This document shows positions 26,401 through 33,086 of a DNA stretch of 44,500 nucleotides, one piece after another (positions within the stretch are counted from its first letter, which is position 1; the number at the start of each line of letters is the position of its first letter). The stretch spans positions 1-44,500 of the forward strand of contig NZ_JADOGI010000074.1 in assembly GCF_015645445.1 (NCBI RefSeq), written 5' to 3'. Below the pieces are notes generated by a model. The model saw nothing but the letters and a program-made list of their open reading frames with translations, had not been told where the DNA came from and searched no databases. Both the position numbers and the translations under genes were made by a program. This DNA comes from Nonomuraea cypriaca (GTDB taxonomy: Bacteria; Actinomycetota; Actinomycetes; Streptosporangiales; Streptosporangiaceae).

Positions 26401-27389
26401 AGGTCCTCGGGGTCGCGGCCGCGGCGCTCGATGGCCGCGGCGTCGACCGCGTGCCGGTGGCGCTCGGCGGCCAGTTGCGCCAGACCGGTGACCCGCTCAC
26501 GCAGGGACGACAGCCGGAAGTACGTCTCCTGCGCGGCGGCCAGCCGCGGCTGGGCCTCGGCCTCGGCAGTCTCCAGCGCCGCCTCCCGCTGCTGGCCCTC
26601 GGCGAGCTCCCTCTCCACCTGGTTGCGCCTGGCCGTGATCGCGGCCTCGTCGGCGGCCTCACGCTCCAGCGTCGTGCGGAGGATGCACACGTCGTCGGCC
26701 AGCAGCCGGAGCCGGGCGTCGCGCAGGTCGGCCTGGATGACGGCGGCCTTGCGGGCGATCTCCGCCTGCCGGCCCAGCGGCTTGAGCTGGCGGCGCAGCT
26801 CGGTGGCGAGGTCCTGGACCCGGGTCAGGTTGGCCTGCATGGCGTCGAGCTTGCGCAGCGCCTTCTCTTTGCGCTTGCGGTGCTTCAGCACGCCTGCGGC
26901 CTCTTCGATGAAGGCCCGCCGGTCCTCGGGACCCGCGTGCAGGACGGCGTCGAGCTGGCCCTGGCCGACGATCACGTGCATCTCGCGGCCGATGCCGGAG
27001 TCGGACAGCAATTCCTGGATGTCGAGCAGCCGGCAGGTGTCGCCGTTGATCGCGTACTCGCTCTGGCCCGACCTGAACATCAGCCGGCTGATCGTGACCT
27101 CGGTGTAGTCGATCGGCAGCGCGCCGTCGGAGTTGTCGATGGTCAGCGTCACCTCGGCGCGGCCGAGCGGCGGCCTGGAGGAGGTGCCGGCGAAGATGAC
27201 GTCCTCCATCTTGCCGCCGCGCAGTGACTTGGCGCTGTGCTCGCCCATGACCCAGGCCAGGGCGTCGACGACGTTTGATTTGCCGGAGCCGTTGGGGCCG
27301 ACGACGCAGGTGATGCCCGGCTCGAAACGCAGGGCGGTCGCGGAGGCGAAGGACTTGAAGCCGCGCAGGGTGAGGGTCTTCAAATACAA
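23469..27389 (-). CDS. smc: chromosome segregation ATPase SMC, with hinge insertion
   Basis: SMC is the core of the bacterial condensin that compacts and separates chromosomes. This protein of 1306 residues has the head start MYLKTLTLRGFKSFAS, Walker A GPNGSGKSN near residue 31, long coiled coils, a hinge near 520-760, and the C-terminal signature LLSGGERSLTAVAF with Walker B FYVMDEVEAALDD. It is longer than the usual 1150-1200 residues. Part of the excess is a low-complexity insertion at about 604-694 made of Gly/Ala/Pro/Asp/His repeats, inside the hinge. The start is TTG with AGGGGG seven bases upstream. The reading frame is intact across the insertion. Confidence 0.97.
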   Translation of the reverse strand: MYLKTLTLRGFKSFASATALRFEPGITCVVGPNGSGKSNVVDALAWVMGEHSAKSLRGGKMEDVIFAGTSSRPPLGRAEVTLTIDNSDGALPIDYTEVTISRLMFRSGQSEYAINGDTCRLLDIQELLSDSGIGREMHVIVGQGQLDAVLHAGPEDRRAFIEEAAGVLKHRKRKEKALRKLDAMQANLTRVQDLATELRRQLKPLGRQAEIARKAAVIQADLRDARLRLLADDVCILRTTLEREAADEAAITARRNQVERELAEGQQREAALETAEAEAQPRLAAAQETYFRLSSLRERVTGLAQLAAERHRHAVDAAAIERRGRDPEDLEREAAEVRERELILKAELEQAHELLEDAVQRRAESEAELSAEERRLAMAARAAADRREGLAKLRGQVDSVRSRSRAAEEEIGRLRQAVAGATERERQAREDLETQRLEEPAVDPALAEELATAQAVVEEAKAVADEARAAAEEAKSGLDAPRAALRAATSEVGTARAADQEAQRSVAALAARRDALELGLAKGDGGAALLDADLAGVLGPLAATMQVAPGAEPAVAAVLGPVAEAITVKTLDTAVEALDLLRARSLGQATLLVALAAGDEGPADAHPSAPGDGGAHASAAGDGGACPASSVSDGAHPAAAGDGGVHPAPSGGGGARPAASGSGGGAARTVAPSGARAVAPGGARAVAPGGGRWVAELVTVPEHLRPALDHVLKDVVVVDDLDAARELVERHPGLRAVTTDGDLVGAHLAGGGSAGGTSVLQVRAALDEAVADLEEAQAKVGETATAMDEAIDREQAAQAALEAAQAHVSEAQTAVTTAQAGVSAAQGTLDQVRARQREADQRGAAAARRLAQLEAAAGAAHDEAERLAAGVTKAEEARAEGLEELAELEVRLAEAEYAQELETEPTTDLRDDLAGACEVARQREMDIRLQVRTAEERVKGIEGRADSLVRAAQRERQERAQAAAQRATRRRQAGVAEAVSKGAKGVLKALEASVQLASRERDEADLTRVAVDAELKQVRVRVRELGQELDKLVNRVHGSEVARTEQRLRLEQLEQRALEEFGVEVEALTSEYGPEAPVPGDPPVPYVREEQEKRARAAERQMNQLGKVNPLALEEFAALEERHAFLNSQLEDLKKTRRDLMTVVKEVDDRVEQMFASAYEDVAREFEQIFTRVFPGGEGRLVLTEPADMLTTGIEVEARPPGKKVKRLSLLSGGERSLTAVAFLISIFKARPSPFYVMDEVEAALDDTNTQRLLRLFEELRQSSQLIVITHNKRTMEIADALYGVSMRGDGVTQVVSQRLRERESA
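25320..25590 (-). repeat. in-frame tandem repeats in the smc hinge
   Basis: Two short tandem arrays lie next to each other. One is about five degenerate 30-bp units encoding GAHPAAAGDG-like decapeptides (about 25410-25590). The other is three 24-bp units encoding the octapeptide ARAVAPGG or close variants (about 25320-25400). Both periods are multiples of three, so the frame is kept. The arrays interrupt the hinge domain of SMC. Confidence 0.85.
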
Positions 27390-27530
27390 CCGCGACCCCC
27401 TTCTCCCTGAGCTGCTCGCCGGATGCGGCTTCGGAAAAGACTACTGGTCCTCACTGCCCCACGTGGGGACGTACAGTCGGGGACCGCGTCTACCAGGGGA
27501 TTCAGGCGATGGGGTGCGGCGAAAATAACA

Positions 27531-27555
27531 AGGGACGCCTCTCCGAGACGTCCCT
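27531..27555 (-). terminator. intrinsic terminator after the small coiled-coil gene
   Basis: AGGGACG and CGTCCCT (27531-27537 and 27549-27555) form a stem with further pairing inside. On the minus strand the hairpin is followed by TTGTTATTTT. It sits about 22 bases after the stop codon of the 64-residue gene and upstream of smc, so it probably separates the two transcripts. Confidence 0.75.
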
Positions 27556-27577
27556 GGGTCTTGCGCTCCGATCACTC

Positions 27578-27772
27578 TCAGGTGAGTGCCGGCTCGCGCT
27601 CTTGCATGCGACTTAGCGCCTCGTCGCGGGTTTGCGCCGCAAGAGCGTCATTCGTGGCCTGAAGTCGGATGAGTTCTGCCTCCAGATCCCGGATACGCTG
27701 CTGCAGGCGGCGCATCTCCGAAACCATTCGAGGGTCAGGACCTCCGACGTGGCCGAGTAGAGCCTTCGCCAT
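27578..27772 (-). CDS. small coiled-coil protein conserved near actinobacterial smc
   Basis: A 64-residue protein starting MAKALLGHVGGPDPRMVSEM, followed by a coiled-coil helix (RLQQRIRDLEAELIRLQATN) and ending in EREPALT. GGAGGA lies nine bases before the ATG. From memory, similar small proteins with an N-terminal MAKALLG motif, a helix and a terminal EPALT occur in Streptomyces and other actinobacteria; their function is not known. The Leu heptads suggest dimerisation. The gene has its own terminator downstream and a possible promoter upstream. Confidence 0.8.
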   Translation of the reverse strand: MAKALLGHVGGPDPRMVSEMRRLQQRIRDLEAELIRLQATNDALAAQTRDEALSRMQEREPALT

Positions 27773-27854
27773 GGTAAAGGGTCCTCCACGCTGAGTGACC
27801 AGACTGGTTCGCGCACTTCTTATTCCGCGGGAGGGGTGCGCGTGGTACCTAACA

Positions 27855-27883
27855 AGAGTCGCACCGGCAGTGTGGGCGGTCAA
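27855..27883 (-). promoter_or_regulatory. candidate promoter of the small coiled-coil gene
   Basis: On the minus strand, TTGACC (27878-27883) is separated by 17 bases from GACTCT (27855-27860), about 80 bases before the start codon. The -35 match is good and the -10 is poor. The interval 27800-27963 is much more AT-rich than its surroundings and holds no gene. Confidence 0.4.
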
Positions 27884-27963
27884 GTCGAACCAACCACTGC
27901 GCCCTACTGGTGGGCACTCCCAACATACAACTATACCCTATTTGGGCTGTTTAAGGGAAGGCA

Positions 27964-28242
27964 CTACCGTTCCACAAAACCTCCCAAACTACCTCGTGGT
28001 TCACTCCAGCGTTCCACTACTCCATCCACCCTGCCCGGCGTGTCGCAACCTCTGAGCTGGGCCAGCAGCTTGACGCACGCCTCGCGGGACCCCTCGGCCA
28101 CGACCTCCACCCGGCCGTCCTCCATGTTGCGCGCCCAGCCGGCGAGACCGAGCTCCAACGCGCGCGCACGGGTCCACCAGCGGAAGCCGACACCCTGGAC
28201 GCGCCCCCGTACCCAGGCCGTTAGCCGAGCGTTTTCCGACAT
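27964..28242 (-). CDS. acyP: acylphosphatase
   Basis: A 92-residue acylphosphatase, the normal size, which hydrolyses acyl-phosphates such as acetyl phosphate or carbamoyl phosphate. The catalytic loop GRVQGVGFRWWTRARA carries the phosphate-binding Arg. GLAGWARNMEDGRVEVVAEG carries the catalytic Asn and the conserved strand. It lies in the usual actinobacterial position between mutM and smc. The start at 28242 gives the family-like MSENARLTAWVRG. Confidence 0.95.
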   Translation of the reverse strand: MSENARLTAWVRGRVQGVGFRWWTRARALELGLAGWARNMEDGRVEVVAEGSREACVKLLAQLRGCDTPGRVDGVVERWSEPRGSLGGFVER

Positions 28243-28261
28243 TTTTCCTCCATTACTCTCC

Positions 28262-28850
28262 GCATGCGATCAAGCCACCAAATCCGGCACGTCCGGGCTC
28301 GCCGTGCTCTCGGTCGTGGTCGGCACCTTCACCATTGTGGCCAGCGAAGCCTGACCTCGATCGCCGCGACCCTCGGCGTGTCCGACGGCACCGCCGGGCC
28401 GATGATGTCGTTCCCCCGGCCTGGTAGCGGCGATCTGCCTGGGGCCGCGGCTGGTCCCCGAGCGGTCCGGGGGCGACCTCGATCATCTTGTCCGGGTCTC
28501 GGTGGCGTCGGTGCTGGGCCGCCGGCATCGTGGGCGACTTCGCCGCGGGCGCGCGGGCCGCGCGGAGCCCCAGGGCGGTCCTGGTCACCCTGACCGTGCT
28601 CATGGCCCTGGCCCTGGTGGCGCTGCCGCTCCCTGCGATGCTGGTGTGGGTCCTCGGCTACGGCGGCGTCGGAGTGACCCTGCAGTTGTGGATCATGCCG
28701 TCGGGCGGCGGCGAGCAGGACACGGCGTGAGCGCGTTCAACATCTCCCTCTCGCTCGGCTCGCCGGCCGGGTCGGGGACGGGGTGTCGATCTCCGCGGTG
28801 CTCGCCGTCCTCACCGCGGCTGTCGCTGACATCTGGGGCAGGAGTAGGAC
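28262..28850 (+). pseudogene. decayed MFS efflux transporter
   Basis: Pieces of a single MFS efflux protein can be read in order, but in different frames. They are SGLAVLSVVVGTFTIVASE near 28285, SLTSIAATLGVSDGTAGPMM near 28350, GLVAAICLGPRLV near 28420, then a longer piece with VLVTLTVLMALALVALPLPA and GYGGVGVTLQLWIMP (28560-28700), and SAFNISLSLGSPAG near 28730. These match the start, helix 2 and late helices of DHA1 drug-efflux proteins, so several frameshifts and a large internal deletion have occurred. The 3' end runs into the mutM gene on the other strand. No intact product is possible. Confidence 0.75.
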
Positions 28851-29656
28851 GACCGGTTCATGAACGCCTCGCGCCTGATCGGCGTGCCGCAGCGGGAGCA
28901 GGGCAGGTCACGGCGCCCGTACGCCTCCAGGGAGCGGTCGAAGTAGCCGCTGTCCCCGTTGACGTCGACGTAGAGGCTGTCGAACGAGGTGCCGCCCTGC
29001 TCCAGCGCGGCGCTCATGACCGTGCGCACGCCCTCCAGCAGTTCGGCGATCTTGGGGCGGGTGAGGGTGTGCGTGGGGCGAGCCCAGTGCAGCCGGGCGA
29101 TCCACAGCGCCTCGTCGGCGTAGATGTTGCCGACGCCGCTGATCAGCGACTGGTCGAGCAGCGCCCGCTTGATCTCGGTGCGCCTGGCCCTCAGCCTGCG
29201 GGCGAACTCCGCGTCGTCGAACGCCGCCTCGAACGGGTCGGGGGCGATGTGCGAGATCGGCTCGGGCACGCCCTCGGCCAGCGCGGTGAGCATGACGTGT
29301 CCGAACGTACGCTGGTCGACGAAGCGCAGGTCGGGCCCGCCGTCCTCGAATCGGACACGGACGCGGAGATGCTTCTCCAGCGGGGAGTCCGGCTTGACGA
29401 CCAGGAGCTGGCCGCTCATCCCTAGATGGGCCAGGAGCGCCTCACCGGCGCCCGACAGCGGCAGCCACAGGTATTTGCCGCGGCGCTCGGTGGACAACAC
29501 CGTGCGGCCCTTCAGCCGCGCGGTGAACTCGTCGGCCCCCGGCAGGTGCCGCCTGATGGCGCGCGGGTGCAGCACCTCCGCGGCGGCGATCTCGCGGCCC
29601 GCGACCCACTGCGCGAGGCCGCGCCTGACGACCTCGACTTCCGGCAACTCGGGCAA
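28811..29656 (-). CDS. mutM: formamidopyrimidine-DNA glycosylase MutM
   Basis: MutM (Fpg) removes oxidised purines such as 8-oxoguanine and cuts the DNA strand. The protein has 281 residues. The N-terminal proline is the catalytic nucleophile, so the protein must begin Met-Pro-Glu-Leu-Pro-Glu. This makes the TTG at 29656 the start, with GAGG about seven bases upstream, rather than the GTG at 29668. Also present are the family Lys in RRGKYLWLPL, LLAHLGMSGQLLV, the helix-two-turn-helix GVGNIYADEALW, and the C-terminal zinc finger CSRCGTP...CPRC. It lies 47 bp after rnc on the same strand. Confidence 0.96.
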   Translation of the reverse strand: MPELPEVEVVRRGLAQWVAGREIAAAEVLHPRAIRRHLPGADEFTARLKGRTVLSTERRGKYLWLPLSGAGEALLAHLGMSGQLLVVKPDSPLEKHLRVRVRFEDGGPDLRFVDQRTFGHVMLTALAEGVPEPISHIAPDPFEAAFDDAEFARRLRARRTEIKRALLDQSLISGVGNIYADEALWIARLHWARPTHTLTRPKIAELLEGVRTVMSAALEQGGTSFDSLYVDVNGDSGYFDRSLEAYGRRDLPCSRCGTPIRREAFMNRSSYSCPRCQRQPR

Positions 29657-29703
29657 CCCAATCCTCACCCTCTGGACAGTGAGAGCTCACCCTGGAGCGT
29701 TCG

Positions 29704-30444
29704 TCAGCCCGCAGGCTGGCTCTCACGTTGCTCGCGGCGGGCCCTGATCCTGGTCCACGCCGCCTCGGCCGCCTGCTGCTCGGCCTCCTTCTTGCTGCGC
29801 CCGGTGCCCAAGCCGTAGGACTCGCCACCGACCCGCACCATGGCCGTGAACGACTTGGCGTGGTCGGGGCCGCTCTCCTCGACGTGGTATTCCGGCACGC
29901 CGAGCGACTCGGAGGCGGTGAGCTCCTGCAGCGAGGTCTTCCAGTCGAGCCCCGCGCCCAGCGAGGCGGAGCGCACGATCAGCGGGTCGAACAGCAGATG
30001 CACGACCCGGAACGCCTCGTCCAGGCCCTTGTCCACGTAGACCGCGCCGATCAGGGCCTCCAGGGTGTCGGCCAGGATCGAGGACTTGTCGCGCCCGCCG
30101 GTGCCCTCCTCGCCCCTGCCGAGCCGCAGGAACCGGCCCAGGCCGAGCTCCCGCGCCACGTCGGCCAGCGCGCGCATGTTGACCACCGCGGCCCGCAACT
30201 TGGCCAGCTGGCCCTCGGGCAGGTCGGGGTGGTTGCGGTAGAGGGTGTCGGTGACCACCAGGCCCAGCACCGAGTCGCCAAGGAACTCCAGGCGCTCGTT
30301 GGTGGGCAGGCCGCCGTTCTCGTACGCGTAGGAGCGGTGCGTCAGCGCCCGCTCGAGGATGTCGGAGTCGAGGCCGACCGCCAGGACCCGCTCCAGCTCG
30401 TCTTTGGCGACCTCCACGGCCACCGGCTTAGGACCTGCGCCCAC
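29704..30444 (-). CDS. rnc: ribonuclease III
   Basis: RNase III cuts double-stranded RNA and matures rRNA; in streptomycetes it also affects antibiotic production. This 246-residue copy has the catalytic signature NERLEFLGDSVLGLV, the second acidic site DTLEALIGAVYVDKG, and a C-terminal dsRNA-binding domain (WKTSLQELTASE to GRSKKEAEQQAAEAAW). The GTG at 30444 has AGGAGG seven bases upstream. The frame is open further upstream, but that part is non-conserved. It follows rpmF by 187 bp, longer than the other gaps in this run. Confidence 0.96.
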   Translation of the reverse strand: MGAGPKPVAVEVAKDELERVLAVGLDSDILERALTHRSYAYENGGLPTNERLEFLGDSVLGLVVTDTLYRNHPDLPEGQLAKLRAAVVNMRALADVARELGLGRFLRLGRGEEGTGGRDKSSILADTLEALIGAVYVDKGLDEAFRVVHLLFDPLIVRSASLGAGLDWKTSLQELTASESLGVPEYHVEESGPDHAKSFTAMVRVGGESYGLGTGRSKKEAEQQAAEAAWTRIRARREQRESQPAG

Positions 30445-30631
30445 GTGTTTTCCTCCTCGGACACCTTCACATGGCGCGTCGGCTGCGAATGATGCCCGAA
30501 AACGTGGTGGGCGTCGGGGTAACGCGTAGCCCCGGCGTCCACCACGGCCGCGGGCGAACCGCGCGCCGCACGCATCTGAGACGATAACGCCGACCGAGCA
30601 CAATGGCACCCGGTCGGCATCACGTCAAGGA

Positions 30632-30811
30632 TCAGGCGGACGGCTCGATGACCTGACGACGGTTGTAGGTGCCGCAGGTGGGGCACGCGATGTGCGGCTG
30701 CTTGGGCGAACGGCACTGCGGGCAGCTCACCAGGGCGACAGCAGTCGTCTTCCACTGGGAGCGACGGGCGCGGGTGTTGCTCCGCGACATCTTTCGCTTC
30801 GGGACGGCCAC
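30632..30811 (-). CDS. rpmF: 50S ribosomal protein L32
   Basis: A 59-residue L32 of the cysteine-containing (zinc-binding) type. It begins VAVPKRKMSRSNTRARRSQW and has two Cys pairs, CPQC and CPTC, in the middle and C-terminal parts. The GTG start at 30811 lies one base after the DUF177 stop codon, so the two are coupled, as in most bacteria. The gene is complete. Confidence 0.97.
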   Translation of the reverse strand: MAVPKRKMSRSNTRARRSQWKTTAVALVSCPQCRSPKQPHIACPTCGTYNRRQVIEPSA

Positions 30812-30812
30812 G

Positions 30813-31364
30813 TCACTTCTCCTGATCGTTATCGTTCTCGGTAATCAGACCTTGCAACGACGCCCAGCGGGCGTCGATCTTCTCGTGCCGGTGATCCGCG
30901 CCGGCCTCGGCCAGCTTGATCCCGCACTCCGTGCAGAGCCCCGGGCAGTCCTCTCGGCAGACCGGGCTCAGCGGCAGCGCGAGCACCACCGCGTCACGGA
31001 ACGTCGGCTCGAGATCGAGCAGCTCCCCGTCGAGCAGTGAGTCCTCGTCCGAGGCGTCCTCATCGGAGTAGAAGAACAGCTCCTGCAGGTCGACCTCGAT
31101 GTCCGAGGTGACGGGGTCGAGGCACCGCGCGCACTCCCCGGCGAGCGGGGCCTGCGCCGTGCCGGAGACGAGCACGCCTTCCATCACTGCTTCGAGCCGG
31201 AGGTCCAGCTCGACATCGGCGTCTTTGGGGACACCGATCATGTCGACGCCGAGATTCGCCGGTGCCGGGAGAGTCAGGGTCGTCTGCCGCATCGTGCCCG
31301 GCCGCTTTCCCAGGTCGTGGGTGGAGATCACCCAAGGGGAGCGGGGGTCGAGGTGCTGAGTCAT
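30813..31364 (-). CDS. DUF177 (YceD-like) protein
   Basis: The 183-residue protein belongs to the DUF177/YceD family encoded next to rpmF. YceD has been linked to 23S rRNA accumulation or ribosome assembly in other bacteria and in chloroplasts. Visible features are GECARCLDPVTSDIEVDLQE in the middle, an acidic stretch (SDEDASDEDSLLDGE), and the Cys-rich CREDCPGLCTECG, which could bind a metal. I chose the ATG at 31364 (MTQHLDPRSPWV); 31382 is possible but lacks a ribosome binding site. It lies one base upstream of rpmF. Confidence 0.93.
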   Translation of the reverse strand: MTQHLDPRSPWVISTHDLGKRPGTMRQTTLTLPAPANLGVDMIGVPKDADVELDLRLEAVMEGVLVSGTAQAPLAGECARCLDPVTSDIEVDLQELFFYSDEDASDEDSLLDGELLDLEPTFRDAVVLALPLSPVCREDCPGLCTECGIKLAEAGADHRHEKIDARWASLQGLITENDNDQEK

Positions 31365-31515
31365 CCTGCTCTCGCTAGGCATGGCGAAAATTCACCGTCG
31401 TACAAGGCCGAAACAGAAGCCTACCAGCCCCTGTGGGGGGCTGCGCCCCCCGCATGCCCCCCCGACAGGCATTGTGCTTCGCTCGTCTTCTGCGCCGAAG
31501 CCGGCGCTTCGACGG

Positions 31516-31992
31516 TCATCCCCTGAGGCGCTCGATGAGCAGCTTGTGGACGAGCTCGGGGACGAGGCCGGACACGTCTCCGCCGTAGCGGGCGATCTCC
31601 TTCACTCGGGAGGAGGACAGGAACGAGTATTCGGGGTTCGTGGGCATGAAGAGCGTCTCCACTCCCGACAGGCGGTAGTTGAGCTGCGCCATCTGCAACT
31701 CGTAGTCGAAGTCGCTGACCACCCTGATGCCCTTGACGATGGCGGGGATGTCGTTCTTCTGGCAGAAGTCGACCAGCAGACCGTGGAACTTCCGCACCTT
31801 GACGTTGGGGAACTCCCTGGTCACGGTCTGCAGGATCTCGATCCGTTCGTCGACCGTGAACAGGCTGCTTTTCTCTACGTTGATGAGGACTGCCACGGTC
31901 ACCTCGTCGTACAGGCGCGCGGACCGGCCGATGATGTCGAGGTGACCATTGGTGATGGGGTCGAACGACCCCGGGCAGACTACGCGGCGCAA
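31516..31992 (-). CDS. coaD: phosphopantetheine adenylyltransferase
   Basis: CoaD transfers AMP to 4'-phosphopantetheine, the penultimate step of coenzyme A synthesis. The first residues are RRVVCPGSFDPITNGHLDII, with the T/HxGH nucleotide-binding motif. The second motif region is EYSFLSSSRVKE. The TTG at 31992 gives the usual CoaD beginning and 158 residues, and GGGAGG lies four bases before it. An ATG twelve bases further up would add four residues and lacks a ribosome binding site. It follows rsmD by 13 bases, the common pair. Confidence 0.96.
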   Translation of the reverse strand: MRRVVCPGSFDPITNGHLDIIGRSARLYDEVTVAVLINVEKSSLFTVDERIEILQTVTREFPNVKVRKFHGLLVDFCQKNDIPAIVKGIRVVSDFDYELQMAQLNYRLSGVETLFMPTNPEYSFLSSSRVKEIARYGGDVSGLVPELVHKLLIERLRG

Positions 31993-32005
31993 GACGCCTC
32001 CCATG

Positions 32006-32572
32006 TCACGGGTTCCGGGCGGCGCGACCGTACCAAACGGACGCTTCGCCATAACGACGGACCCTCTCGTCAACGAACCCTTCCGGCCATATCAGGGCTT
32101 TTCCCCTGCTTTCCCGTTCGAACGCCACCAAAGCCTCGTCAGCCAACCATCCGTTGTCGCGCAGCAACTCCAGAGTGCGCTGGACCTCGGCGTCCGGCAC
32201 GGCGTAGGGCGGGTCGGCGAAGACGATGTCGTACGGCGCATCGGGCGTCTTTCCGAGCACCCGCTCCACCTTGTCGGCCACGACCCGCGCCCCTTCGAGG
32301 CCGAGCGCCCGCACGTTCGCCTTGATCGTCCGGACGGCCCTGGGATCCGACTCGACCAGCACGGCCTCGGCCGCGCCCCTCGACAGCGCCTCCAGCCCGA
32401 TCGCCCCCGAGCCGGCGTACAGGTCCAGCACCCGGGCGTCGTGGAGGCCGTACAGGGAGTCGAGGGTCAAGAAGATGCCTTCTCGGGCTCTGTCGCTGGT
32501 CGGTCTCGTTCCGCGCCCCGGCGGCACGGCCAACTGCCGCCCACCCGCCGTGCCTGCGATGATCCGGGTCAT
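32006..32572 (-). CDS. rsmD: 16S rRNA (guanine-966-N2)-methyltransferase RsmD
   Basis: RsmD methylates G966 (E. coli numbering) of 16S rRNA in assembled 30S subunits. The protein has 188 residues. It begins MTRIIAGTAGGRQLAVPPG, followed by TRPTSDRAREGIFLTL. The SAM-binding motif is VLDLYAGSGAIGLEALSRGA and the catalytic motif is DPPY. The start at 32572 is the family one; an in-frame ATG at 32581 adds three residues. The gene heads the rsmD-coaD-DUF177-rpmF-rnc-mutM run. Confidence 0.95.
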   Translation of the reverse strand: MTRIIAGTAGGRQLAVPPGRGTRPTSDRAREGIFLTLDSLYGLHDARVLDLYAGSGAIGLEALSRGAAEAVLVESDPRAVRTIKANVRALGLEGARVVADKVERVLGKTPDAPYDIVFADPPYAVPDAEVQRTLELLRDNGWLADEALVAFERESRGKALIWPEGFVDERVRRYGEASVWYGRAARNP

Positions 32573-32584
32573 GTGACCCATTGT

Positions 32585-33086
32585 TCCGCATGTCCATGCA
32601 GGTCAAGAGTGGACAAGTGTCTGCCTCAAGTACGCAAGGGTGATTCACATCCGGCGGACCGGGCCGCATGATGAGTTCTGCGGCCTTCAAGGTGACCCAC
32701 GTGAAGGCCGACCGGCGTGATCGTGAGCCCTTCCGCACGCCGGTTCCCTCGGCACCTGACCCGAGGGTGGGCCCAGCCGGGGACGGCATTCGGGGGGAGG
32801 CCGTCCCCGCGGCTGGGTTCTTTTTCTTTCTCGTACGGCTTGTACGGCGGGGTCTTTTTATTTTCTTCCTGTACGGCGGAGCCGGCTCGGCGCCAACCTC
32901 CACACACGGCGGGTCGCCTCCAGGGAGACGGCCTCTGACCCGCACGTGGCTGGGCGCCGTAACGGCGAAACCTGCACCCGCTCCGTGGTTCCCATCCGGG
33001 CCACCGCACCCATCCCAACCCGCCGCACCACCACCCATGACGCCCTGGGACCCCCTACGCGTGGCTCAGAGGGCTCTGGCGGGGGT
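32585..33086. other. gene-free interval of about 500 bp between rsmD and recG
   Basis: I cannot support a protein-coding gene here. The interval carries a strong plus-strand hairpin with a T-rich tail (32772-32830) and, near 32900-32945, a further inverted repeat around GGGTC...GACCC. No plus-strand gene precedes the terminator-like structure. The promoter of rsmD should lie near 32580-32650 on the minus strand. Confidence 0.5.
32772..32830 (+). terminator. strong intrinsic terminator without an obvious gene
   Basis: CCCAGCC/GGCTGGG and GGGACGGC/GCCGTCCC form a 15-base-pair stem with a small bulge (32772-32817), followed directly by TTCTTTTTCTTTC on the plus strand. This is the best intrinsic terminator in the window. 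The nearest plus-strand gene upstream is more than ten kb away, so the hairpin may end an unannotated RNA. Confidence 0.7.

Noticed and set aside
23577..27227. A 1216-codon plus-strand frame opposite smc
   Set aside because: It mirrors the coiled-coil codons of smc, lacks any domain and has no ribosome binding site. The smc reading is certain.
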